From assembly GCA_937124965.1 (NCBI GenBank), contig CAKZLB010000013.1, positions 124,001 through 188,000 on the forward strand: a stretch of DNA of 64,000 bases, in the 5' to 3' direction. The notes under the pieces are model-generated. The model was not told the origin of the DNA. It ran no database searches and saw nothing but the letters and a program-made list of their open reading frames with translations. This document shows positions 44,781-55,300 of this stretch, one piece after another. How positions within the stretch are numbered: the stretch's first letter is position 1; each line of letters starts with the position of its first letter. The DNA comes from an uncultured Bacteroidota bacterium. Its GTDB lineage: Bacteria; Bacteroidota; Bacteroidia; NS11-12g; UBA9320. The position numbers and the translations under genes were made by a program.

Positions 44781-44813
44781 AAAAGAAAATGGCCAATAAA
44801 ATTGACCATTTCC
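44781..44813 (-). terminator. Intrinsic terminator-like hairpin directly before the sigma start codon
   Basis: On the - strand AAATGGTCAAT pairs with ATTGGCCATTT (one G-U pair) around a short loop, followed by TTCTTTTTTATG, so the T-run reaches the sigma ATG. It should end transcription from the gene at 44829-46883, or act as a leader hairpin for the sigma gene if a promoter lies upstream. Confidence 0.7.
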
Positions 44814-44828
44814 AATATCATGGTTTTG

Positions 44829-46883
44829 TTAATTCCTTTTAATGACTTTCCTATTTATTACCTCACCTTCTGCTGTTTGTATGGTGATAAAATATAGCCC
44901 AGGTATAAAACTAGACGTGTTGATTTCCGCTGTACTACTGCTAATATCATTTCCCACATAGACCGTCCGACCGCTTAAATCTATGAGTTTGACAGTTCTG
45001 ATAGCAGTTTCAGGAAGTACTACAGTAAGTTTATTTGTAAATGGAACTGGATAAACTGACATATTATCGATTGATAAAGATCTGTTCGTAGACACAAAAT
45101 CATTAACCATAACTATCGTAAATCCTTCTACCTTATACAAGCGTCCAAGGGAATCCATTCCAATAGAATCGCAGTAGATATCTTCACAATTTTTATTTGA
45201 AACTTTCAAACACACTTCATATTTACCAAATTTAGTAAATTTATGAAAACCTGTTCCTTTCACAGAATCTCCGTCACTAAAGTACCATGCGTTTGACGAG
45301 TCTCCAGTAGATGTGTTAATCAAATAAATTCGGAATTTCTTCGACTGATTTGTATCTAGTCCAATAGTGTAATGTGCCTTACAGGACTTTGGTGTTAAAT
45401 TTTTGACAACTGAGTCAGTGTAGTAATAATTATTTCCGCACTTGTCACTAAATGAATGCATTACTATCAGCTTGACGTTATAGCTTGTATCAAGTTTTAG
45501 CGTTGAGTCCCAGTTATCAAATCTAGACACCAACCTACCATCTAAATACCACGTGCTTCCCAAGATTGACTTTGGTTCACTTGATGTATTTATAAAATGA
45601 GTTACCGCACTGTCGACTGACATTTCAAAATCCACAGTTGGAGCAACCATTTTTGGCACAACCCTGATAATAACAGTTTTCTGAACGATCTCATTTATGG
45701 GACACGAATTATCCCTCGCACTAAAAGTAACCACATATGGGGTATTCTTTCCATCTCCAACATTTGTTTTCCAGCTAAAAGTGCCGTGGTTAAATATTGA
45801 ATCATACGATTTAAATACAGCACCAGGCAACGAGTTTTCAATAGACAAGAACACTGAGTCAGTTCCACCTGACTTTGCCGTATCTGCATCATCTGACGTG
45901 GTTATCTTAAAGTCAACCTTTTCTCCCTCAACCACGCATATTTCATCTGGTGCTAAGACTTTGTGCATTACATTCCCCGTACCAGTTGTTACCCAAAACT
46001 GCATTTCGCGTCGCGTAACAGAGATTAACTTTCCGTTTCTGTATTCTTTTACTTTTAAAACCAAGATACTAACCTCTCCATTTTTAACCGGAGTAAAAGT
46101 GACGTATCCCGTTTTACTGTTAACGTTAAAACCTATCGGTGGATTTGCATTTGGGTTAGAGTACGGATATGATGTTCCAGTTGGGTAATACACGGTAAAA
46201 GGTTGATCTTTATAAAAACCTGTATTGTAATTCGCCTTTTGAGTCGCATTAATTAATGGGTCATCCGTTTCAAAAACCAGCGAATCTCCGTCTAAATCAT
46301 ATCCACCAAAATTTCTTTTAAAGGGTTGATTTACGGTTAGAATTGTAAACGGCATTTCATAGAAAACAGGACTATTATTCGAGATTCCTCCTGTTGTATA
46401 AATTTCAGCGTATGTATAAAAGTTGGAACTATTCGACCCAGTAGTAATCGCGGAGTTTCGACAACACTGTGCGGTATAAACGTAAAACTTATCGCCAGTC
46501 AAAAGAAATTTATGAGTTGAATCGTTTAGATTAATCGTATCACGATAGGTGTGTTTCTCTATTCCCGCCGTTGATCCAGGTGTATTTTGTGGATTACAAT
46601 TACTCTTTACCGTATCACAAACTGGAGTAATATTAACAATACTAATAAGTTTAAGATTTGAACCAATAGACTGTGTTCGTGTTGCGTTCTCATATCTTGT
46701 GGCGTTAACAATTGAAGGCAAAGGAACTCCTCTACAATCACGATACACTTCGATTGTGATCTCATAAACGTGTTTACCAAGGCTTCTGTACGTAATGTCT
46801 GCACCAGCAACATGAGTAGCCTTTGATGAAAAGGCGAATAAGATAAATAGAATAGTGGCTGTCAGTTTAATTAAGGTTTTCAT
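44829..46883 (-). CDS. Secreted PKD/Ig-like protein with T9SS type A sorting domain
   Basis: A 684-residue protein with signal peptide ending near FSSKA. It opens with THVAGADITYRSLGKHVYEI and YRDCRG, a domain very common at the N-terminus of Bacteroidota secreted repeat proteins. A beta domain then ends VVEGEKVDFKIT and is followed by an Ig-like segment (SARDNSCPINEIV), two PKD-like domains (about 415-590), and a T9SS type A domain from about 610 (MSVYPVPFTNKLTVVLP). Surface display is expected. It ends in a strong hairpin just before the sigma gene, so it is transcribed separately. The 29798 protein shares its overall module order. Confidence 0.87.
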   Translation of the reverse strand: MKTLIKLTATILFILFAFSSKATHVAGADITYRSLGKHVYEITIEVYRDCRGVPLPSIVNATRYENATRTQSIGSNLKLISIVNITPVCDTVKSNCNPQNTPGSTAGIEKHTYRDTINLNDSTHKFLLTGDKFYVYTAQCCRNSAITTGSNSSNFYTYAEIYTTGGISNNSPVFYEMPFTILTVNQPFKRNFGGYDLDGDSLVFETDDPLINATQKANYNTGFYKDQPFTVYYPTGTSYPYSNPNANPPIGFNVNSKTGYVTFTPVKNGEVSILVLKVKEYRNGKLISVTRREMQFWVTTGTGNVMHKVLAPDEICVVEGEKVDFKITTSDDADTAKSGGTDSVFLSIENSLPGAVFKSYDSIFNHGTFSWKTNVGDGKNTPYVVTFSARDNSCPINEIVQKTVIIRVVPKMVAPTVDFEMSVDSAVTHFINTSSEPKSILGSTWYLDGRLVSRFDNWDSTLKLDTSYNVKLIVMHSFSDKCGNNYYYTDSVVKNLTPKSCKAHYTIGLDTNQSKKFRIYLINTSTGDSSNAWYFSDGDSVKGTGFHKFTKFGKYEVCLKVSNKNCEDIYCDSIGMDSLGRLYKVEGFTIVMVNDFVSTNRSLSIDNMSVYPVPFTNKLTVVLPETAIRTVKLIDLSGRTVYVGNDISSSTAEINTSSFIPGLYFITIQTAEGEVINRKVIKRN

Positions 46884-46990
46884 ATTATTTTGTTTTCAGG
46901 TCTAAGACTAAACCAACGTTGAAAAGGTTGGGAAAAAGTGTGAAATATTTCGTTTTTGTTCTGAAAAATCTTACAAAAACCTTTAAAACA

Positions 46991-47026
46991 GCACATTACG
47001 AAATAAATATTTCGTTATCGATGTGC
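46991..47026 (-). terminator. Hairpin at the 3' end of the LytTR regulator gene
   Basis: A nested inverted repeat: outer arms GCACAT/ATGTGC and inner arms ACGAAAT/ATTTCGT around a 4-nt loop, overlapping the stop codon at 47015-47017. On the - strand it is followed by TGTTTTAAAGG, only a partial T-run. Terminator or mRNA 3'-end structure; the AAATATTTCGTT motif also recurs near 46945. Confidence 0.4.
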
Positions 47027-47878
47027 TCCGTCTTGAATTTTTTTGATAATTTCTTTTGAAAAAGAGCGAGAAACAGGAATTGTAAAATCGAGCTCAGGTA
47101 TGTGTAAATTGTAATTGCGTGCATTACCACTAACCTTTTCTACTTTGTTGAAGTTTACAATATAAGAACGATGACATTGCATGATTCTTTCTTGATTGTC
47201 GAAGTATCCCGCCACGGTAGATAATGAATTTCTTAAAAGATGGAATTTAATATTTCCGTGATCTTCATAAAACACCTTGGTGTAATTACCTTCAGCTTTG
47301 ACACAGACTAAATCATCTTCTTCAACTTCAATTTCAATTTTACCAGTGTCTGATTTCATCGAAATTATGGTGTGCGACTGGTTCCTATCAGAATGAACAA
47401 TCTGCTCCGTCAACTCATTGGCCACCTGTTCATGTTGATTAGACAGATACCTTTCCATCAGAATTACTTCAAATGCACTTGGAATAACTCCTACAGCCAG
47501 CGTTATATACAAAAAGTCCAGAAACGACATTAGGTCCAAAGGTGTGCCGCATGACATAGTTGAATACAACCAATTAAATATGGAAATTGATCCAAATTGA
47601 AAAACTGCAAAAAGAAGCATCTTTTTAACCGTCCATTGGTCGCGATCAAAAAATCGGGGAAACGCCATTGGAAACACAAAATAAGCAGTCAATGTTACAA
47701 GAAGCGTTATTAAACCAAAGCCAGCTACTACTGATAGAAGCCCACTTTCTTGTTGAGCAAGTCCAAAAGGTTTAAATACAAAAAGAAACAGGAAAACGAA
47801 AAAAGAAAAACCAAAGCTTGTTATCAATTTATGACGAACCTCTTCTACAAAAGGGAAGGGTTTGTCTAAAATCGTCAT
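47015..47878 (-). CDS. Membrane-anchored LytTR-family transcriptional regulator
   Basis: A 287-residue protein. Residues about 20-145 form four membrane helices (FGFSFFVFLFLFVFKPFGLA, LITLLVTLTAYFVFPMAF, LLFAVFQFGSISIFNWLY, FLYITLAVGVIPSAFEVILM). The C-terminal part (about 185-285) is a LytTR DNA-binding domain (VCVKAEGNYTKVFYED, IMQCHRSYIVNFNKVEKVSG, FTIPVSRSFSKEI). It lacks a receiver domain, so it is not a classical response regulator but a one-component membrane-bound regulator, a type common in Bacteroidota. It starts 24 nt after the aconitase stop and may be co-transcribed with it. Confidence 0.9.
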   Translation of the reverse strand: MTILDKPFPFVEEVRHKLITSFGFSFFVFLFLFVFKPFGLAQQESGLLSVVAGFGLITLLVTLTAYFVFPMAFPRFFDRDQWTVKKMLLFAVFQFGSISIFNWLYSTMSCGTPLDLMSFLDFLYITLAVGVIPSAFEVILMERYLSNQHEQVANELTEQIVHSDRNQSHTIISMKSDTGKIEIEVEEDDLVCVKAEGNYTKVFYEDHGNIKFHLLRNSLSTVAGYFDNQERIMQCHRSYIVNFNKVEKVSGNARNYNLHIPELDFTIPVSRSFSKEIIKKIQDGAHR

Positions 47879-47902
47879 CCTGATTGCGGTTTTTAGGAAA
47901 CC

Positions 47903-50164
47903 TTAATCTGCTTGTTGTTTTATTAGGTTTAACGCACTACCGGCTTTAAACCAATCTATTTGAGAATCGTTGTAGGTATGGTTAACCATGATAGTATCTT
48001 TAGAACCATCTTCATGGTTTAAGATAACACTCATCTGTTTTCCTGGAGCAAACTCATCTAACATAATATCAAACGTGTCTTTTTCCTGAACCAAATCATA
48101 GTCTGCTGGATTTGCAAAAGTCAACCCTAACATTCCTTGTTTCTTAAGATTTGTTTCATGGATACGTGCAAATGATTTAACGATTACCGCTCTTACCGCC
48201 AAGTGTCTTGGTTCCATTGCAGCATGCTCTCTAGATGAACCTTCACCGTAGTTTTCTTCACCAACTACAACCGAATACTCACCAGCTGCTTTAATCATTC
48301 GTGCAACCTTTGGTACGCTTTCATAACCTCCTGTTAACGGATTATAAACCTCGTCTGCCTTTTCATTGAAGTAATTAATCGCTCCAATTAAGCAGTTATT
48401 TGAGATGTTATCTAGATGTCCTCTGTAGGTCAACCAAGGTCCAGCCATTGAAATATGATCAGTCGTGCACTTGCCTTTTGCTTTGATTAACAATTTAGCA
48501 CCCACGATATTCTTTCCATCCCAAGCAGCAAATGGCTCCAGGAGTTGTAATCGCTTAGAATCTGGGTTAACAACAACATCTACACTTGATCCGTCTTCAA
48601 CTGGAGCGAGGTAACCATTATCTTCAACGTCAAAACCCTTTGGAGGAAGTTCAATACCTGTAGGTTCGTCAAGCATCACGTCTTCACCGTTTGCATTTTT
48701 CAATGTATCTGTCATTGGATTAAAATCCAATCTACCAGAAAGCGTAACAGCTGCAACTATTTCAGGTGAACCAACGAATGCGTGTGTATTTGGGTTTCCA
48801 TCTGCTCGTTTACTAAAGTTTCTGTTAAACGAGTGAACGATAGTATTTTTTGGCTTACCACTTGCACCAGCTCTTTCCCATTGTCCGATACACGGTCCAC
48901 AAGCATTTGTAAATATCTTTGCATTCAAATCTTCAAAAATTTGAAGTAATCCATCACGTTCTGCTGTAAATCGAACTTGTTCTGAACCTGGGTTAATCCC
49001 AAGTTCTGCTTTCATTGGAATTCCTTTATCTACCGCTTGTTTAGCTATTGACGCAGCTCTTGAAAGGTCTTCATATGATGAATTTGTACAAGATCCAATT
49101 AGTCCCCACTCTACATCTAACGGCCAATCGTTTGCACGAGCTTTCTCTCCTAGTTCTCCAACTGGAGTTGCTAAATCTGGCGTAAATGGTCCGTTTAAGT
49201 GTGGGCGAAGTTCTGAAAGGTTGATTTCTATTACTTGGTCGAAGTATTGTTCTGGATTAGCATAAACTTCATCATCGCCAGTTAGATGAGCTCTAACTTC
49301 ATTTGCAGCGTCAGCCACATCCGCTCGGTCAGTTGCTCTCAAATAGCGCTCCATGCTATCATCATACCCAAATGTTGAGGTGGTAGCACCAATCTCAGCA
49401 CCCATATTACAAATCGTACCTTTTCCAGTACATGATAAAGACTTAGCACCTTCACCAAAATATTCGACAATCGCTCCTGTTCCGCCTTTTACGGTTAGGA
49501 TGCCTGCCACTTTGAGAATTACATCTTTTGGAGCCGTCCAACCACTAAGCTTACCAGTCAACTTAACACCAATTAACTTAGGGAACTTTAGCTCCCAAGG
49601 CATGCCTGCCATAACATCAACAGCATCCGCACCACCAACACCGATAGCAACCATTCCTAATCCTCCTGCGTTCACAGTATGAGAATCAGTACCAATCATC
49701 ATTCCCCCTGGGAAAGCATAGTTTTCAAGAACAACTTGATGAATAATACCTGCACCTGGCTTCCAAAAACCAATTCCGTATTTGTTACTTACTGACTCTA
49801 AAAAATTAAATACCTCATTACTTGTATTTAAAGCATTTTGTAAATCTTCGTCTGCGCCAACTTTGGCCTGAATTAAGTGATCACAATGCACAGTAGTTGG
49901 CACGGCAACTTTTTTCTTGCCAGCTTGCATGAACTGTAAAAGTGCCATTTGAGCGGTTGCATCTTGACATGCTATTCTATCTGGAGAAAAGTCCACATAT
50001 GAATTTCCTCTTTCGTAAGGAGTGTTCGGCAAGTTATCCCATAAATGAGCGTATAATATTTTTTCACTGAGTGTTAACGGTTTTCCAGTCAACTGCCTAG
50101 CCGCTTCTACACGTTCGCTAATTTTGCTATAAACTTCTTTAATGAGATTAATGTCGAATGCCAT
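47903..50164 (-). CDS. acn: Aconitate hydratase
   Basis: A 753-residue TCA-cycle enzyme that interconverts citrate and isocitrate using a [4Fe-4S] cluster. The cluster Cys lie in [13 protein letters not shown] (near 358) and [14 protein letters not shown] (near 423 and 426). Other signatures are [22 protein letters not shown]-like [20 protein letters not shown] and [14 protein letters not shown]. Length matches the mitochondrial-type aconitase group found in Bacteroidota, not the longer AcnA (about 890) or AcnB. A TACATTTG promoter element precedes it, and the LytTR regulator follows after 24 nt. Confidence 0.96.
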   Translation of the reverse strand: MAFDINLIKEVYSKISERVEAARQLTGKPLTLSEKILYAHLWDNLPNTPYERGNSYVDFSPDRIACQDATAQMALLQFMQAGKKKVAVPTTVHCDHLIQAKVGADEDLQNALNTSNEVFNFLESVSNKYGIGFWKPGAGIIHQVVLENYAFPGGMMIGTDSHTVNAGGLGMVAIGVGGADAVDVMAGMPWELKFPKLIGVKLTGKLSGWTAPKDVILKVAGILTVKGGTGAIVEYFGEGAKSLSCTGKGTICNMGAEIGATTSTFGYDDSMERYLRATDRADVADAANEVRAHLTGDDEVYANPEQYFDQVIEINLSELRPHLNGPFTPDLATPVGELGEKARANDWPLDVEWGLIGSCTNSSYEDLSRAASIAKQAVDKGIPMKAELGINPGSEQVRFTAERDGLLQIFEDLNAKIFTNACGPCIGQWERAGASGKPKNTIVHSFNRNFSKRADGNPNTHAFVGSPEIVAAVTLSGRLDFNPMTDTLKNANGEDVMLDEPTGIELPPKGFDVEDNGYLAPVEDGSSVDVVVNPDSKRLQLLEPFAAWDGKNIVGAKLLIKAKGKCTTDHISMAGPWLTYRGHLDNISNNCLIGAINYFNEKADEVYNPLTGGYESVPKVARMIKAAGEYSVVVGEENYGEGSSREHAAMEPRHLAVRAVIVKSFARIHETNLKKQGMLGLTFANPADYDLVQEKDTFDIMLDEFAPGKQMSVILNHEDGSKDTIMVNHTYNDSQIDWFKAGSALNLIKQQAD

Positions 50165-50185
50165 AAGATTTATTTTTTAGAGGTG

Positions 50186-50193
50186 CAAATGTA
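50186..50193 (-). promoter_or_regulatory. -7 promoter element of aconitase (TACATTTG)
   Basis: On the - strand TACATTTG, followed by C, fits TAnnTTTG and ends 21 nt before the ATG at 50164. No -33 TTTG with normal spacing is evident. Confidence 0.58.
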
Positions 50194-50262
50194 ATGATTC
50201 AACAAATGACCACGAAACGTTGTTTCGGATAAATTGCATGTTCATCGAAAAACAAATTGAGG

Positions 50263-50294
50263 CAAAAAAAAGACGGTGTTATCAGCACCGTCTT
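50263..50294 (-). terminator. Intrinsic terminator of the adhesin-PorP operon
   Basis: Perfect 9-bp arms (AAGACGGTG/CACCGTCTT) around a 7-nt loop. On the - strand the stem is followed by an unbroken run of T, 32 nt past the PorP stop. Confidence 0.88.
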
Positions 50295-50325
50295 ACAATT
50301 AATAGTTGAGTAGTATTATTTAAAT

Positions 50326-52332
50326 CTATTTCTTTTTAGGCTCTTTCCATAACCATGGATTACCTACGATATAATCTTCTACGTTTTTAGACATAAGTCT
50401 TTTTGACTCTGCGTATGCTTCTTCCTTAGAAGTGACAAGTTTTGTATAAACATAATTGTAACCAGCATCCGTTAGCAACACCTTGGTATTCTCACCATAC
50501 TTGGTTTGAAGCTTAGCTCTATACCCTTTAACATTACTTACATTCTTGAATACTCCAATAACCATGTAATAATCCCACTCAGTTGAGTTATCCTCCATAT
50601 CTTTAATTTCCAAACGATTTGCATTCATTGGGTTGATATTTTTAATCTCTCTTCCCATTTCATCCACTTTTGCCCCACGTGGTGTACTTGGCTCTAAATC
50701 GATGGAGTTTGGAACGCCATCACCATCATCGTCAAGAACAGTAACTACAGGCTTTGCAACTCCGTATTTATCAACCTCCGCTCCTCTTGGAGAGTCTACT
50801 TCACGATCTATTCCATCAGGTATTCCGTCACCATCAGTATCTATTGCTCGCCCTTTGTTATCTACTATTGCACCATCTGGCGACATAATTTCAAGATCTA
50901 CACAATCTGAAACTCCATCATGATCTGAATCTATTGCAACACCTTGCGCGTTTACAATACAATCCGACGCGTCTGGGTTTTCCGCAATTCCAAGATGCTT
51001 GTAGTGCGGTGTGAATGGCTCAACGTCCATAAGGTCTATAATCTTGTCATTATCTGAATCCATTGCAACACCGTCTGAATCAACCTCAGCACCATATGGA
51101 GTCTTCAATTGCTTATCCATACAGTCAACAACACCATCCATGTCAGAATCCAAAGCGATTCCAAGCTTATCTACAGCGCAGTTTCTTGGTGAATTAGGCT
51201 CACGGTCAAACAAATTTATCACACCATCTTCATCATCGTCTAACGAAACTCCGTTTGCATCAACTTGTGCTCCGTATGGTGTGTTAAGTTCTTTATCTAA
51301 ACAGTTTGGAACTCCGTCAAAATCACCGTCTCGGGCAACTCCCATTGCGTCAACTTCACATCCCTCTGGAGTATTTGGTTGCTTATCGATTCCGTCATAA
51401 ACTCCATCCTTATCAGCATCCTTTTTATTCATAATGCCATTGAATTTATAACCAATCATAAACTCGTGCGAGTTTGCACTGAGCTTTTCAATTGGTCCAA
51501 CGCTTCGACCATAAGAGTAACTACCAACTAGCTTCGTTCCTAAAACACCTCCAGCCATAAAATTCGCTCCGTAGTTTGTTCTATATCCACCACCAATCCA
51601 AGCCATATCGGCGAAGTTTAGCATGACATTAAAATCAGCTTGTGGCTTTATCTCATTTGCTAATCGAGTAATCACCAGTGGATCTAGGTATATCTTTTCC
51701 TTCTCAATTTCAATACGATATCCTGCATTTGCAACAAAGTGTCGCATAAAAGCATACGTATAATTTGACTCAGTCGTTTCGTCCTGAAAGACATTTCGGT
51801 TGGCAAATAATTGATACGCCGACAAACCAACACTTAAGTTTTTGTACGTAAATGCAGCACCCGCGTTAGCATCCATGTTTGATTGGTCTTCAATATTGTT
51901 GATCAATGTTATTTCCATTGGATCTTGTGCGTTGACTCTGTCAAACAAAATTTTGTTTTGCTCATATCCTACAGACAATCCAAACGAAAGCTGGGCATCT
52001 GATTTAAAAGGTATTTTATAGGAATATGTTCCAAAGATACCTGACTTACCAATAATATTGGTGACGTCGTTTAGCACCATTAATCCAAAACCTAAGTTTG
52101 TATTACCAACCATTCCATCTATACTTCCAATAAATGTTTCAGGAGCACCTTCAACATCAACCCATTGTAGCCTATTTAATAAATACAGATTGGTTCCTTT
52201 GTCCCCAGCATAGGCTGGATTCATAAGATAATTATTCACGTACATGTGATTAACCAAAGGAGTTTGCTGTGCTGAAACCTTCGAGGCTAATGCACTGAAA
52301 GCTAAAATCGTAAGTACTATTCTTAATTTCAT
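50326..52332 (-). CDS. PorP/SprF-type membrane protein fused to TSP3 repeats and an SPOR-like domain
   Basis: A 668-residue outer-membrane protein with signal peptide MKLRIVLTILAFSALASKVSA. Residues about 25-305 are PorP/SprF-like (TPLVNHMYVNNYLMNPAYAG, NRLQWVDVEGAPETF), the family that works with T9SS type B substrates. Residues about 307-570 hold repeated thrombospondin-type-3 calcium-binding units, each a DxDxDGVxD core followed by a 'TPxGAxVDxxG' stretch (for example DSDMDGVVDCMDKQLKTPYG). The final 80 residues are SPOR-like (YYMVIGVFKNVSNVKGYRAK). Usual PorP/SprF proteins are about 300-350 residues, so the extension is unusual. It starts 11 nt after the adhesin stop and would secure or process that partner. 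Confidence 0.88.
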   Translation of the reverse strand: MKLRIVLTILAFSALASKVSAQQTPLVNHMYVNNYLMNPAYAGDKGTNLYLLNRLQWVDVEGAPETFIGSIDGMVGNTNLGFGLMVLNDVTNIIGKSGIFGTYSYKIPFKSDAQLSFGLSVGYEQNKILFDRVNAQDPMEITLINNIEDQSNMDANAGAAFTYKNLSVGLSAYQLFANRNVFQDETTESNYTYAFMRHFVANAGYRIEIEKEKIYLDPLVITRLANEIKPQADFNVMLNFADMAWIGGGYRTNYGANFMAGGVLGTKLVGSYSYGRSVGPIEKLSANSHEFMIGYKFNGIMNKKDADKDGVYDGIDKQPNTPEGCEVDAMGVARDGDFDGVPNCLDKELNTPYGAQVDANGVSLDDDEDGVINLFDREPNSPRNCAVDKLGIALDSDMDGVVDCMDKQLKTPYGAEVDSDGVAMDSDNDKIIDLMDVEPFTPHYKHLGIAENPDASDCIVNAQGVAIDSDHDGVSDCVDLEIMSPDGAIVDNKGRAIDTDGDGIPDGIDREVDSPRGAEVDKYGVAKPVVTVLDDDGDGVPNSIDLEPSTPRGAKVDEMGREIKNINPMNANRLEIKDMEDNSTEWDYYMVIGVFKNVSNVKGYRAKLQTKYGENTKVLLTDAGYNYVYTKLVTSKEEAYAESKRLMSKNVEDYIVGNPWLWKEPKKK

Positions 52333-52343
52333 TTTCTTTCTGA

Positions 52344-55300
52344 TTATTTATTTCTAACTACAGTGATTGCGCCTTTCATAATCTTTCCATTTTCAGGGAA
52401 CTCGATCACATAATAATATGTTCCATCCATCAACAAGTGACCATTTGTATTTGTTGCACCCCAGTCGTTTGCATAACCCTCTGTTTTAAATACTTCTCTT
52501 CCCCATCGATCAAAAACACTAACCGTGTTGTCGGGATAGTTCTCGATATTTTTGACAATCCATAAGTCATTTTCGTCGTTTCCATCGGGTGTTATTACGT
52601 TGTTAGGAATAATTCTATAATCCTCTGTTACGTTTACCCAAACTGAGTCAGAACTTTTACAACCATAATAATCTGTGCCCGTAACGATAAACATTGTTGA
52701 CTCAGTAACTGTTGCAACAGGATTCTGAATAGTTGGATTAGACAAATATTGAGCTGGACTCCATTCATAGGTCATGCTACCTTTTGCATTCAACATAACA
52801 CCAATTCCTAGACTCGCATCAATATCATCACCAGCCAACGGCTTCATTTCATCCAAAACCATATAGCTCGTTTTATACGTATCGATACAATTTGTACGAG
52901 ATGTTGTTGTAAGTGAAATTTCATAGTTCCCAGATTCATTGAAGTTAATAATTGGATTTGACAGGGTTGATGATTGTCCATTCCCAAAGTCCCATACATA
53001 ATCCAAATCTCCAGTGTTAGAGAATAGGGTTAAGTCTTCGAATGATACACTTTCATTTTTGCACCCTGACTGTGGGGTAACACCATCTAAAATTCTAAAT
53101 AATGCTTTTGGAGTCTCACTGATTATTACCTCTTGAGTAACTTTTTGGCTACATTGCTTATCTGAAGACGCTGTCAATGTAACTTCATACTTTCCAGCAC
53201 TTTGGAAAACTTTATTGAATGTCGATTCAGTTGTTGTGTACCCATCCGAGAACATCCATGATAACTGACTAACATTTCCACTCGAAATTGTTGATTTATC
53301 TGTAAACATGGTCAATTGGCTTTCACATAAATTCTGTGCATCAAAGCTTGGTTGAGGTAATGGATTTACAACAACTTGAGCCAATTCAGAATACTCCATA
53401 TCACATACTCCATTTTGGATAGCAACGCGATATTTCTTTGTTTTGGTTAAATTCTCATACCAGTATAGGTCGCCGCTAAACCCAAGAGCAGTCCACGAAC
53501 CATTTTCGTTTTGTTCCTCCCAGCCGATAATGTCTCCTTCAAAATTTATTAGTTCTAGAACACCTCCATTAACATCCGTACAAACCTCAGTACTTCCAGA
53601 TATTGCACCACCTTTTGTTGGATTATAAATAGTGTGTTTAAACGCTGGTGAGTATGCCACTGGACACACACCATTTTTAACTGATACTCGATAATATTTT
53701 GATTCTCCTAAATTATCAACTCCAAGAATATTTGAGGTTTCAGATAAATCAGTCCATGGTCCGACAGTGCTTCCACTTGATTGCCAGTTACCGATATTTC
53801 CAGTAAAGTCTTTTACCTGTAAAACAGATGTTCCTAGCTTCTTACACGCCTCATCATCTCCGCTAATTGTGCCACCAACTGACGGGTTCGAAACGTTAAT
53901 GGTTATTACGTCAGAAGTATCTGAAGAACAGAAGTTATTTCGGACAATTACCCGATATTTTAGTGTTGATGTAGCGTTGTAATATGACTGTTGTTCCGCA
54001 TTGTTTTGAGTAGACACCCAACTATTAGTCACTTCGTCAAAAGACTCCCAAGTTTCAACGTTACCTATTAAGTCTACTACTTGAATAGATCCAAAATTAG
54101 ATCCACTGCAAATTTCAGTTTGGTTTGAAAGTAATGTTCCAGCATCTGAAGGTGCAGAAACTTCTACCATCGCAATTTGAGAGAAGTCTTCAGCACATAC
54201 ACCATTTCGAACAACTGCTCTAAATTGCGTAGTTGATGTCAGGTTTTGATAATTATACGTTTTGCTGTTTGTAACAACATCATTCCACGTGCTACCATTG
54301 TTGGTCGATGATTGCCAATATAATACATCTCCAGTGACGTCTTTTACTTCTATGGTTCCACTATTAACTAATGAACACCATTGTCCCAGACCATAGATAT
54401 TGCCAGCATCACTCTTCTTTGAAACCTCTACAATTGCAACCATAGAAGTATCTGACGAACAAACGCCATTTTTAACAATAGCTCTTAGATAAACATTATC
54501 CGATACGTTTTGAACTTCGTAAGTTTCAGTGGTAATGTTCTGATCTGTCCAGTTACCAGTTGCAGAATTTGATGATTGCCATTTCACAACATCCCCAGTA
54601 ACTCCGGTAACCTTTATAATACCAAAATTAACTCCTTCACATAACTCAAGGTTACTTACTACACTTCCAGCACTACTCACAGCCGCTACTTTGATAGCTT
54701 TTGTATCTGAATAGGTTGAAGCACACATGCCGCTTTTCACCTTAGTTCTAAAATATAAAGAACTTGTGAGGTTTGACACTGTATAGTTTGCAGCATTTGA
54801 CTTTGCAATTGGCGTCCATGGAGCGTATCCATTGGAAGAAGTTTGCCACTCCTCTACAGAACCAACCGTTGCATTTGCTTTCATGGTAGCGCTGTTTATG
54901 CCAGAACAAACCTCATCAGGACCGCTTACATAGCCTCCATCAGATTGTGGATTTACATACACGGTTGTTTCAGAAGAGGTATCAGATTTACAACCGCTAT
55001 TTGAGACAATTGCTCTAAACGTTGTTGTATCTGCTAAATTATACCAGTCATATGCCGATTTGGTTGAATAAATATCGGTCCACGAACTACTCTTAGTTTT
55101 TGATTGCCATTTTAAAACATTGCCTTGAGCGCTGGTTAGTGTTAAAGTTCCTGAGTTTCCTGTTTCACATACTTCTTTTGCACCAGAAATTGAACCAGCA
55201 TTCGATGCTGAAAGTACTGTTACCGTTGCCGTTGAAGAAACAGCAACATTACACGAACCATTTTTAACAACCGCTCGATACATTAAGGAATTCTTCAAGT

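Noticed and set aside
50633-51400. Short-period repeated DNA resembling a CRISPR or tandem array
   Set aside because: The repeats are codons for TSP3 calcium-binding units in the PorP fusion protein; spacing and identity are irregular and follow the reading frame.
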